Source of the DNA: Allorhodopirellula heiligendammensis | GTDB taxonomy: Bacteria > Planctomycetota > Planctomycetia > Pirellulales > Pirellulaceae | NCBI RefSeq assembly: GCF_007860105.1 | Contig: NZ_SJPU01000004.1 | Span: 186,001 to 250,000 of the forward strand | Length of the DNA: 64,000 nt | Direction: 5' to 3' | Part shown: one piece after another, positions 48,470 to 56,362 of the stretch | Layout: each line of letters begins with the position of its first letter | Position numbering within the stretch: position 1 is the stretch's first letter | Notes under the pieces: model-generated | Seen by the model: only the letters and a program-made list of their open reading frames with translations | What the model was told of the DNA's origin: nothing | Database searches by the model: none | Translations under genes and position numbers: made by a program

Positions 48470-48817
48470 ATGAAGCTCATCATTGCCATTATTCAGCCCT
48501 CGCGGCTTGACGCCGTCAAAGAGGCCCTGACCCGAGTCGAAGTCCATCGCTTGACTGTGGTAGATTGTCAGGGGTTTGGTCGTCAGCGAGGCCAGACCGG
48601 TGGCATGCGCGGCCGCGACTACGGCGTCAATTTGCTACGAAAAGTACAGCTGCAGATAGGAGTTAACGAAGAATTCGTGCAGCCAACAATCGATGCGATC
48701 CTGGCCGGCGGGCGCAGTAGCGAACAAGGTGAACTCGGCGACGGTAAGATTTTTGTACTCCCCATCGACGACTGCATTCGCATCCGCACTGGTGAGCGCG
48801 GCAGCGACGCGATTTGA
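48470..48817 (+). CDS. glnB: P-II family nitrogen regulatory protein
   Basis: A 115-residue trimeric signal protein that binds ATP/ADP and 2-oxoglutarate and controls nitrogen metabolism. The fold is normal: MKLIIAIIQPSRLDAVKEAL, the T-loop after GFGRQRGQTGG, and the C-terminal signature GDGKIFVLPIDDCIRIRTGE. In the T-loop Tyr51, the uridylylation site of enteric GlnB, is kept, whereas Tyr46 is Met and the loop reads GGMRGRDYGVN. No amtB, glnA or glnD is adjacent. It follows metH on the same strand after 123 bases but is probably independent. Confidence 0.9.
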   Translation: MKLIIAIIQPSRLDAVKEALTRVEVHRLTVVDCQGFGRQRGQTGGMRGRDYGVNLLRKVQLQIGVNEEFVQPTIDAILAGGRSSEQGELGDGKIFVLPIDDCIRIRTGERGSDAI

Positions 48818-48911
48818 GTAGTGCCATGACCCGCCCCCGTGGTAAAATCACGCATAATCAACCCGCTGGACCACCCGTCTAGCACCTATTAGAATATCCC
48901 GCTAGTCAATT

Positions 48912-48984
48912 GGGGTTGTAGCTCAGCTGGGAGAGCGCTGCGTTCGCAATGCAGAGGTCGAGAGTTCAAATCTCTTCAGCTCCA
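48912..48984 (+). tRNA. tRNA-Ala (anticodon CGC)
   Basis: A 73-base cloverleaf: acceptor arm GGGGTTG/CAGCTCC (one G-T pair), D arm GCTC/GAGC, anticodon arm CTGCG-TTCGCAA-TGCAG, giving anticodon CGC for GCG codons, and T arm GAGAG-TTCAAAT-CTCTT. The discriminator is A; CCA is not encoded. A stable hairpin follows. It serves as the attachment site of the overlapping integrase gene. Confidence 0.93.
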
Positions 48985-50059
48985 CTACCGAATAGCCCGT
49001 AAAACCCTGCGTTTTGCGGGCTATTTCGCTATCTTGGCGCGAGTCCTGGCAGTTTGCCAATTCCGCCAAATCTGCCATGTTTTGACACTCTCTCCCAGAT
49101 TTCGGGGGAACAGGAGGGGGAACGAACTCTTGGTTGCTGGGCTCGATGGCACCACGTGATGGATCTTCAACCGGCGGGGCAAGCGTGATCGTCGGCAGTA
49201 GTTCGACCGCCCCGGCTTTGTCAAGCAGCCCCTCGTCGGTGTACGTGTTCATTGTCAACGCAATGTCGCTGTGACGCATCACGGCTTGCGCCGTACGAGG
49301 GGCAACGCCAGCGGACGACAAGTGCGTGCCTGTCGAGTGCCGCAGTGCGTGGATATGAACCCGGCGGCCTAGGTCGTCTATCTTATCGATCCCGGCGGCT
49401 ACCAGATCCCGGTTCAGGATCCGCAGCAGGCCCGTCGGCACGTTGAACACAAGATCATCAACGCTCTTGCCTTCAATCCACGCGGCAAGATCACACACCA
49501 AATCGCTCTTGAGCGGGACGCTACTGCCTTTGCGGTTCTTCTCATTGGCGCCCTGCAATCGAATGAACGGTACGTCTCCAAACGACACGTCACGAACCCG
49601 CAGCGTGCGTAGCTCGCGAGCCCGCAGACCCGTCAGCAGAGCCGTTTTGTAGATCAAGGCGCGTTCATGCCCCAACCGCAGCAGGTTCGCCCATCGACGC
49701 GGCCGCACGTTGGCACCTCGCTCGCCCTTCCGTGGTCCCGTGCGGATCGTCCGGGCTTCGTCCAGGGGACGGCGGCGGGCCACGTCAAACAACCGGCTCA
49801 GCTCCTCGTAGGTGATGGCTCGGGCTTCGCGGCGGCGGTCCTGCTTGACGTCCTTCAATCCGAAACCGTCAAATGGATTCGATGCAATCCGGCGCTCGCC
49901 TGTCATCGACGATTGCTTGCCGTCGAGTCGCTTGCCATACAACCACCAACCAAACGCCGTCCAGAGTGCCGCGTGCCAGTTGTAGGTACCAGCGGACATT
50001 TCAGCATCTTGCCGCAACCATTTCCGCAGCTTGCCAGCGTCCATAGCGAAAGGGGCCAC
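48923..50059 (-). pseudogene. Tyrosine recombinase/integrase, N-terminally truncated, overlapping tRNA-Ala
   Basis: A 378-codon frame with the complete catalytic domain of a phage-type integrase: Arg146 (TGLRARE), His237-x-x-Arg240 (HALRH), His263 (MRHSD) and Tyr273 (NTYT). A partial core-binding domain (KLRKWLRQDAE; FGWWLYGKR; NPFDGFG) is at the N-terminus, but the first ~100 residues expected are missing: an in-frame TAG lies at 50066-50068, two codons before the GTG. The last ~20 residues and the stop are encoded by the antisense strand of tRNA-Ala, as is common for integrases that target a tRNA 3' end. It is probably a remnant or a poorly active enzyme of an old integrated element extending to the right. 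Confidence 0.8.
48991..49025 (+). terminator. Strong hairpin just after tRNA-Ala
   Basis: Fifteen-base arms (48991-49005 with 49011-49025) with one G-T pair and a CCTGC loop. It probably ends the tRNA transcript and protects its 3' side, though only a short T run lies in the right arm. It is also inside the 3' coding part of the opposite-strand integrase. Confidence 0.55.
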
Positions 50060-50244
50060 CCTACTCTAGATTCCTTCGAGCGTTCTTTCAGCTGAAATTT
50101 GTAGCGCTGAGAGGCGAGGAACCGCCGGATCAAAGGCAAACCGGTTCCCCGCACGCAGGCAAATGGTGCAATTGCCGCAATGCAGCAACTGACCGCGCAG
50201 CGGATAACCTGAACCTGTCTTCGCGGCAGCATTCCGCGACGGCT

Positions 50245-51321
50245 TCAGACCGCTGAGAGGCCCAGCGGATTCCCGCTGGCGCACAGCCATCCCTGCCCGC
50301 GACGGCATGCTTCGCCCGCAAGGCTCTCCGGTGTGCCTGCCGCTCGTTTGAAGATCCGACCGAATTTCCGCACCACATCGCACCAGCCATGCGTGTCCAA
50401 GCCAATTCGCTGCAAGATCGGGGTCAGATGGGCTGGAATGCTGCCGATCTTATCAGCACGCAACTGGCGCCCCGTCCAATCGAGAAGTTCCAGATACCGC
50501 TCCATCGACACCGGAAGAAACCCCTTGCTGCTGGCCCGGCGTCCAGAGGACTCCATCGCAGGACCAACCTTGTCGGACTGTTCGTCAATCTCGACTGGGC
50601 TCATCCAACCACTGCGACGCCGAGCCCGACTCCGCTCCCAATCATGGGTGCTAGGCCGACGCCGATCCTGCCGCTCGCTCAAATCGTCAATCCGAGCCTT
50701 CGCTCCGGTGTAATCACTGGTCTCCGGAGTTTCCGCCAGCGCAGCACGAATCGGATTCAGATCAACGTACGCCGCGCACACCAGCAAACTGGATTCATCG
50801 AGCAAAATTTGCGCTCGGTATCTACCTTCCCAAAAGTGCCCGCGAACCTCGTCTTCAGCATTGCTCCTCCGCGCAATATTCTCAGCGGTGCACCGCATCC
50901 ACCAGCTGATATCGGACAGTCGAGTGCGACGTTCCGACAACACTTCGGGTTGGTTGAGGATCATGTCCAGCTCCGGCTTCGTGGGCTCCGCAGGCGAACC
51001 GTCCTCGTTTCGCCGCCGGGGGAATAGTCGCAGCCAACGCCGGGCCACTTCATCGTCCGACCAAGCTGCCGCCACATCCGCCCGACTGCGTAGGACCAGA
51101 TGAATGTGGTTGTGCATCACCGAAAAAGTCAAGCAATCGATCGCAAAGACCGAAGCCAGGAACTCCAGGCGATCACGAATCCAGCCACGCCGATGTTCGT
51201 ACGAGGTCCCCGTCAACGGATCATCGCCGCAAAGAAACGCACGGCGCACGCACCGCTGAATGCAATGCACCACCTGCACTTCGGATGGATCGAGAACTTC
51301 ACCACGAGCTTGACGAGGCAT
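50245..51321 (-). CDS. REP-associated tyrosine transposase (Y1/HUH, TnpA_REP type)
   Basis: A 358-residue single-domain-plus-tail transposase. The HUH motif is MHNHIHLVL (His72 and His74), and the catalytic tyrosine is Tyr185 in CAAYVDLNPIRA; FWEGRYRAQILLDE is typical of the family. It makes single-strand nicks at short palindromic repeats and is usually a single-copy domesticated gene linked to REP sequences. The C-terminal ~130 residues include a basic segment and appear complete. No IS200-type ends or target duplication are visible. A patch of short direct repeats lies upstream of its start (51417-51519). It sits beside the integrase scar. Confidence 0.85.
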   Translation of the reverse strand: MPRQARGEVLDPSEVQVVHCIQRCVRRAFLCGDDPLTGTSYEHRRGWIRDRLEFLASVFAIDCLTFSVMHNHIHLVLRSRADVAAAWSDDEVARRWLRLFPRRRNEDGSPAEPTKPELDMILNQPEVLSERRTRLSDISWWMRCTAENIARRSNAEDEVRGHFWEGRYRAQILLDESSLLVCAAYVDLNPIRAALAETPETSDYTGAKARIDDLSERQDRRRPSTHDWERSRARRRSGWMSPVEIDEQSDKVGPAMESSGRRASSKGFLPVSMERYLELLDWTGRQLRADKIGSIPAHLTPILQRIGLDTHGWCDVVRKFGRIFKRAAGTPESLAGEACRRGQGWLCASGNPLGLSAV

Positions 51322-51416
51322 CGTACCGACTCCGCAAAGAGAAACAGCAAGGCCGCAAAACCCTCACGACCATTTCCATCGTACGCGTTGCCGAGGATTA
51401 GTCAAATTGAAGTGTG

Positions 51417-51519
51417 CCTGTCCCTATATGGCTATATGGGCGGGCGGTCTTGCCTGTCCCTATACGGGCGCCTGTCCCTATGTATGCTAAACGGGCGCTA
51501 TATGGGCGCTATATGGGCG
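51417..51519. repeat. Interleaved short repeats upstream of the transposase
   Basis: The gap 51322-51546 carries CCTGTCCCTAT three times (51417, 51453, 51471) and CTATATGGGCG three times (51432, 51498, 51509, the last two in tandem). CCCTATAT and ATATGGG also form an imperfect hairpin at 51423-51440. There is no gene. Confidence 0.75.
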
Positions 51520-51546
51520 GATGGTGCGATCGGGTCTGGATCACTG

Positions 51547-52794
51547 CTATTTCATTAGGCTGTCGATCAGCATGGCCGCCTGCTCCGCCGCTGGAACATT
51601 GGTACCCGTCGACGGCGGCACAAAATGCTCACGTGCGAGTAGCTTGGTGAGCGTGGCGGGGAGGTCGCTATCTCGGCGAAGATATAATCCCAACTCGAAG
51701 CGTTCGACCCGCGCCGCATTATCGAATTGGTCGAAGGCCAGCGGGCGGATCATCTGGGGGACGCCGGCGTTGATGGCCCGGCTGGTCGTGCCGATCCCGC
51801 CGTGGTGAATAACGGCATGGCAGCGGGGTAACCACTGACCCAGCGGCACGTATCCGACGCTGCGCAGATTGGGATGCTGGACTCCGCCAGGGTTCGCAGG
51901 GCAACACCATACGACAGGAATTTGCCATGGCTGACAGAGCCTGGCAACCTCCAGCACAAAGTCCTGATCGCCGGGATGGGCCGATCCAGTCGTCACAAGC
52001 AAGGGACGATCGGTAGGAAGTTCCAATGCACTGACAGGCTCGATTCCATCGTCGAGCGGGAACCCAACGCACTGCAAGGACGCATTGTTGGAGGTACCCG
52101 CGGAGTAATGTTCAGCAATTTCAGGTGCAAACCACGCTGGATACAATCCGAGCAGCTGATCGGGCGACCGGCACCAGTCTTGCATCAACCGTCTACGAGG
52201 CGGCAGGCCCGCTCGAGCGTGTCGGGATTCGTTGATCACAGGACCGATCGCTCGATCGATCAGATAGCGATCGCCGAGCCAGTACGAAAGTCGATTTAAA
52301 CGTGGCCAGCCCACTGGCATCGCGGCACGAAACCAACCGCAATCCGGCATTAACCGCGGAGGCATTTCCGGGTGCCGCATCATCGAGGGGGCAAGATGGA
52401 TGCTCGACAGAGGACATGTGGGAACGGTTTCTCGAAATACCCGAGACGCAAAATCTAATGGATGGGCGACCAGCACGGTGCGGCCAGGCTCGGCCATCTC
52501 ATCGAGGAACTTGAGATGCGGATAAAAGAACTGTTCTGCGACTTCGCCAAGCACACGGCGGGCACCGGAAATGGGACGCCAGAACTCCCTCTGAGATGCG
52601 ACCGCGTGAAAAGCGTCACTATCGATCACCACATTGGCATGCATGCCAGCGTCGCGAACGACGTCTGCGTAGGGTTCAGCAACACTAACGTGGCACTCGT
52701 AGCCACGAGCAGCAAGGCTTCGGCCGATCGCAACGACCGGATTAACGTCGCCCCGTGAGCCTGGGGCTGACAGGATCGCTCGACGGGCGCTCAC
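51547..52794 (-). CDS. UDP-glucosyl/rhamnosyl-type glycosyltransferase (GT1 family)
   Basis: A 415-residue GT-B glycosyltransferase of the macrolide/sterol glucosyltransferase class. The N-terminus has GSRGDVNPVVAIGRSLAARG, typical of the UGT80/rhamnosyltransferase group; the donor-binding C-terminal signature is HHGGIGTTSRAINAGVPQMI followed by DQFDNAARVE. The acceptor may be a lipid or secondary metabolite; it cannot be read. The GTG start at 52794 lies within the stop of the sigma54-activator gene (GTGA), so it belongs to the minus-strand operon above rather than to the mobile-element scar. Confidence 0.87.
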   Translation of the reverse strand: MSARRAILSAPGSRGDVNPVVAIGRSLAARGYECHVSVAEPYADVVRDAGMHANVVIDSDAFHAVASQREFWRPISGARRVLGEVAEQFFYPHLKFLDEMAEPGRTVLVAHPLDFASRVFRETVPTCPLSSIHLAPSMMRHPEMPPRLMPDCGWFRAAMPVGWPRLNRLSYWLGDRYLIDRAIGPVINESRHARAGLPPRRRLMQDWCRSPDQLLGLYPAWFAPEIAEHYSAGTSNNASLQCVGFPLDDGIEPVSALELPTDRPLLVTTGSAHPGDQDFVLEVARLCQPWQIPVVWCCPANPGGVQHPNLRSVGYVPLGQWLPRCHAVIHHGGIGTTSRAINAGVPQMIRPLAFDQFDNAARVERFELGLYLRRDSDLPATLTKLLAREHFVPPSTGTNVPAAEQAAMLIDSLMK

Positions 52795-54602
52795 GCGCGT
52801 TCAATGTCGTATTCAGTGATTTTCCGATACGCGGTGGCGCGGCTGATGCCGAGCAGTTTGGCGGCTTCGGGCACCCCACCGCTGGAGCGGTTGAGTGCTT
52901 TTTCGATCAAACGTTTTTCCCATACATCAATTCGCAGCGTGTCGATGTTCGAGAGCCCCGCGTCACGCAGACCTAAGTCATCGTCAACAATCTCCGGTTC
53001 ATCAGCCATCACGACGGCACTGTCGATCACATTGCGTAATTGACGAACATTGCCCGGCCATGCGTACGAGAGCAAGCGTTCGCGCGCCGTCGCCGAGAGC
53101 GTCAATTGCGGTCGACCGTGCTGTAATAAAAAGTGAACGAGGAAGTGATCGATCAAGATATTGATGTCTTCGTCACGATCCCGCAGTGGCGGAACGGGCA
53201 ATTCGAATACACTCAGGCGGTAGAACAGGTCCTCTCGAAAACGGCCGTCACGAACAAACTCGGTCAAATCGCGATTGGTCGCGGCGATCACGCGCACGTC
53301 CACGCGAACCTGCTTGCTAGCACCGACCGGCAGAAAAGGATGGCCTTCTAGGATCCGCAGCAGTTTGGCTTGCCCTTCCATACTCATCTCACCGATTTCA
53401 TCAAGAAACAGCGTTCCCTGATCGGCCTGTTCGAATAGACCAACATGGTCGCTGTCGGCGCCAGTGAATGATCCTCTTTTATGTCCGAACAGTTGGCTTT
53501 CGAGCAAATCACGGGGGATGGCCGCACAGTTCACTGTCAACATCGGGCGGTCATTGCGGTTGCCGGCCCGGTGGACTGCCCGTGCAACGAGTTCCTTGCC
53601 CGAGCCGCTTTCGCCACGAATCAGCACCGAGCCGCTGGCCCGTCCCACTCGTTCGATCCGCTCCTTTAGCTTACGCATGGGGGCGCTCTCACCGATCAAC
53701 TCACCTTGGTCCGCATTGCGATTGGCGATGCGTTGATGCTCCACCCTCAAGTTCTCGGTGAGTGTTGACTGCGTCAGTCCCATCGCGAGCAGCCCCGCCG
53801 CGCCGAGCGCCAGGTCGATCAATGCATCACCGTAGGGTTCTGAGTTGCGATGAAAAATCAGCACTCCGAGCACCCGTTCGTCCGCTGTGATAGGAACCAG
53901 CAGACGCTGCATCGTCCCGCCATCGCTATCGGATGGGTCCGGGATTTCATTGAGGTAAACTTCGCCGCTCTTAGTGACGCGTCGCAATTGAGCGCGATCA
54001 AGTTTCACCGGAGGACTCTTCTTGGGGAATTGTCGGCGCATCTTCCAACGCCCGTCCCCGCCGTCGATCGCCAGCCCTGTCATTTCAGAGTACGTTCGCG
54101 CATGTAAAAGCTCGAGCGTGGTATCGATCACGTCATCCGGTTTCTGACCATGCAGGAGCGCCAGGCTGAGTTGATAGAGGTCGAGCAGATGCTGAGGCTG
54201 CTCGATCAAATCACCTGCTTCACGAACCACTTCGGCGTCGCGAGACTTCCAGCACTCGACGTCTTCGTAGACCGTCTGGGACAAGTCTTCACCGGAACCC
54301 GATTCATCGTCGCTGGAAATCAGCAACAATGCGGTCTTGCCAATCACAACTCGCGTCTGGTCAATCAAGCGCGCGTCGTCGACACGCTGTCCATTGACGA
54401 GGGTGCCATTACGGCTGTTAGTATCACGCAAGTGCCACGCATAATCCTCATAATAGACGACCGCATGGAACCGGCTGCTGTTGGGATCCGACAGCATGAT
54501 GTCACAGCCGTTGGCGCGACCGATGTGCATCGGGCGATCGCGGTCGAGGGGATACTGCGTCCCCTTTTCTTGACCATTCTGAATGGCCAGATAGGCAGCC
54601 AT
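52791..54602 (-). CDS. Sigma54 enhancer-binding regulator with FHA and GAF-like domains
   Basis: 603 residues from the ATG at 54602. An FHA phosphothreonine-binding domain is at residues 15-95 (IGRANGCDIMLSDP, SRFHAVV, NGTLVNG). A GAF-like sensor follows at about 135-280. The AAA+ activator domain has Walker A GESGSGKE (330-337), GSFTGA (377-382, the sigma54-contact loop with Ser for Ala) and Walker B TLFLDEIGE (397-405). A Fis-type HTH ends the protein (AAKLLGISRATAYRKITEY). FHA input suggests control by a Ser/Thr kinase; one is encoded 1.8 kb upstream on the same strand. It is coupled to genes on both sides by 4-5 base overlaps. Confidence 0.93.
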   Translation of the reverse strand: MAAYLAIQNGQEKGTQYPLDRDRPMHIGRANGCDIMLSDPNSSRFHAVVYYEDYAWHLRDTNSRNGTLVNGQRVDDARLIDQTRVVIGKTALLLISSDDESGSGEDLSQTVYEDVECWKSRDAEVVREAGDLIEQPQHLLDLYQLSLALLHGQKPDDVIDTTLELLHARTYSEMTGLAIDGGDGRWKMRRQFPKKSPPVKLDRAQLRRVTKSGEVYLNEIPDPSDSDGGTMQRLLVPITADERVLGVLIFHRNSEPYGDALIDLALGAAGLLAMGLTQSTLTENLRVEHQRIANRNADQGELIGESAPMRKLKERIERVGRASGSVLIRGESGSGKELVARAVHRAGNRNDRPMLTVNCAAIPRDLLESQLFGHKRGSFTGADSDHVGLFEQADQGTLFLDEIGEMSMEGQAKLLRILEGHPFLPVGASKQVRVDVRVIAATNRDLTEFVRDGRFREDLFYRLSVFELPVPPLRDRDEDINILIDHFLVHFLLQHGRPQLTLSATARERLLSYAWPGNVRQLRNVIDSAVVMADEPEIVDDDLGLRDAGLSNIDTLRIDVWEKRLIEKALNRSSGGVPEAAKLLGISRATAYRKITEYDIERA

Positions 54603-55582
54603 CAGCGGGTTCCTGTGTGAGTGAATTCTGCGAGCCGAGCGGACAAATCTTTCAATGCGATCGGAAACGCATGCGAAGTGCGGCCAACATCGCACCACCA
54701 GCGTTGAAGTACGCTTGAAAGGTCGTCCGGGTTCCCCTCCCCGGCTCCGCCGAGTGTCCTGGGCAGTTGAGTCGCAACCGCATCCTCAAGGGTCCAACCC
54801 AAATCAATTGCCGTGGCAATTGGCAACGTCGGTGCGGCGATCATGCCGGCCTCGGACGCGCGGTCAAAAATGAGTGGGATGATGCCAAGGGACCAGGGCA
54901 ATTCAGTGGGCGTCTTCAACTCGCCGAGATTCTTGACTTCACCCCCACTCAACGCATGCGTACGCGTGTGGGAATCGATGGCCATTTGGGTTAGCTGGTA
55001 CACCAACCGCAACCATTCGGGAACCTCGGGTGAGATGTCGGTCAATACCGCTTCAATCCAAACCGAGCTTTGATAAGTGCTGCGGCCTGCCGCGCCCGTC
55101 TGCAGAGGCTGGACCGCATGCACGGTAACACGGTTTGGCCACCAATTCGTCGGCGGATCACCACTCCAGATCTGATTGCCAATCAAACGCAGTAAACCGG
55201 GCCCGTATGCTTCATAGGTTTGCTTCAAAGGAGCGTATCGCAACCGCAATTGATCGGCCAACCGCGGCTGGTCACCCGCCAGCAGGCGGCGACAACTATC
55301 GAGCGAACGATGAATCGCGGCGGCCGTCTGCTCCGACTGCAATTGAGAATGGCCTGAACGCAATAGCGCAATTTCGCACAACGCAGGGGTCAGCGGAGCG
55401 TCGCTGCCCGCCGAGACCAACTCATCGCTCAATTGCTCCCAAAATAGGTTCTCATCCACGGCGGTCGAGATCAAGCGGTCGGTCATTTGCTGCGATTCTT
55501 TCACAAACGCGCGACTCGCAACCGGATCCTTCAATGAGAACTTAGCTCGACCATGTCGTACAGGCGATGCAGGGTGATTCAT
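54602..55582 (-). CDS. Conserved-looking protein of unknown function in the FHA regulator operon
   Basis: 326 residues from the ATG at 55582; an earlier ATG at 55678 would overlap aroH and is unlikely. It is soluble by composition, mostly helical, with Trp-rich segments (GNQIWSGDPPTNWWPNRV; LQRWWCDVGRTSH) and hydrophobic stretches PEWLRLVYQLTQMAID and LPWSLGIIPLIFDRASE. The stop overlaps the regulator ATG as TGATG. The close coupling suggests a partner or modulator of the regulator, but no domain is recognised. Confidence 0.72.
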   Translation of the reverse strand: MNHPASPVRHGRAKFSLKDPVASRAFVKESQQMTDRLISTAVDENLFWEQLSDELVSAGSDAPLTPALCEIALLRSGHSQLQSEQTAAAIHRSLDSCRRLLAGDQPRLADQLRLRYAPLKQTYEAYGPGLLRLIGNQIWSGDPPTNWWPNRVTVHAVQPLQTGAAGRSTYQSSVWIEAVLTDISPEVPEWLRLVYQLTQMAIDSHTRTHALSGGEVKNLGELKTPTELPWSLGIIPLIFDRASEAGMIAAPTLPIATAIDLGWTLEDAVATQLPRTLGGAGEGNPDDLSSVLQRWWCDVGRTSHAFPIALKDLSARLAEFTHTGTR

Positions 55583-55644
55583 CGCGGCGCAATGCTGCAC
55601 CATCCGAACCAAACTTAGCGATGTCGAAGCGAGCCAGTGGAGTT

Positions 55645-56073
55645 TCAACAGTCGTCTCGCATGTGATTTTGAATCCACTCTTCGAGCTCTTCGAAGTCGA
55701 CCGTTGGTACCTGGGTCAAATCTGGACGCAGCCGGACGGCGTCGCGAATGTAGATGTGATGAATCTCAGATTGCGATTTTACCGTATTCCAATGCAACAG
55801 AATGCGAATGCAGCGGGGCAGTGAACGTTCCACCGATACCTCGTAGCTGCACAACAAGGGAACTTCGAGCCACCCCAACTGGCGAGCTGCTAATGCGGGA
55901 AATTCGCTTTGCAAATCCTTCGTCACGGTAAAAATCGCGCTTGCGACATCTACGGTTTCAATCCCGTTGCGACGGATCATCAGTGCAAGCAACTGGGTTG
56001 TTGCTTTGAGAATTTCATCTCGATCATCCGTCGCGACTGTCGTCGCACCACGAACCCCCCGGCATACCGTCAT
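55645..56073 (-). CDS. aroH: Chorismate mutase, AroH type
   Basis: Rearranges chorismate to prephenate toward phenylalanine and tyrosine. 142 residues from the ATG at 56073 (a longer form from 56127 is possible). It is the trimeric monofunctional AroH class: RGATTVATDDRDEIL at the N-terminus, then CSYEVSVERSLPRCIR with Cys75, Glu78 and Arg90 at the same residue numbers as the B. subtilis active site. Ends with IHHIYIRDAVRLRPDL. It is the first gene of a compact minus-strand group, 62 bases before the next start. Confidence 0.9.
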   Translation of the reverse strand: MTVCRGVRGATTVATDDRDEILKATTQLLALMIRRNGIETVDVASAIFTVTKDLQSEFPALAARQLGWLEVPLLCSYEVSVERSLPRCIRILLHWNTVKSQSEIHHIYIRDAVRLRPDLTQVPTVDFEELEEWIQNHMRDDC

Positions 56074-56362
56074 CGTCAATGCAAATTGTTCAAGAATTGA
56101 AACTGGCTCACGGCTGGGACGTTTCACCAGCGGGGGTCAGAATACATACTATCTCAATTTGCGACTAGCCGTGTTTTCCCTTCGCGATGCTTTCGGGAAG
56201 TTTAGCAAACTTAGTTGAGAACGTGCTGTGCATGGGAGATGCCTCCCCCCTAACCGTTTGCATCGAGCAGGCGTTCGCAATGGGCGTGTGGATCCGCTTC
56301 ATACGGCGGGCGTGACCGACGCCTCGGAATGATGCCGAGCGGGCGGGTCGACAACAGTAAAC

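Noticed and set aside
51547-52794. Glycosyltransferase as cargo of the tRNA-Ala integrated element
   Set aside because: Its start overlaps the stop of the sigma54 activator gene, tying it to the chromosomal operon to its right.
49026-52800. Second attachment-site copy of the tRNA-Ala 3' end
   Set aside because: Reading for the T-arm/acceptor sequence to the right of the tRNA found no direct repeat in this window.
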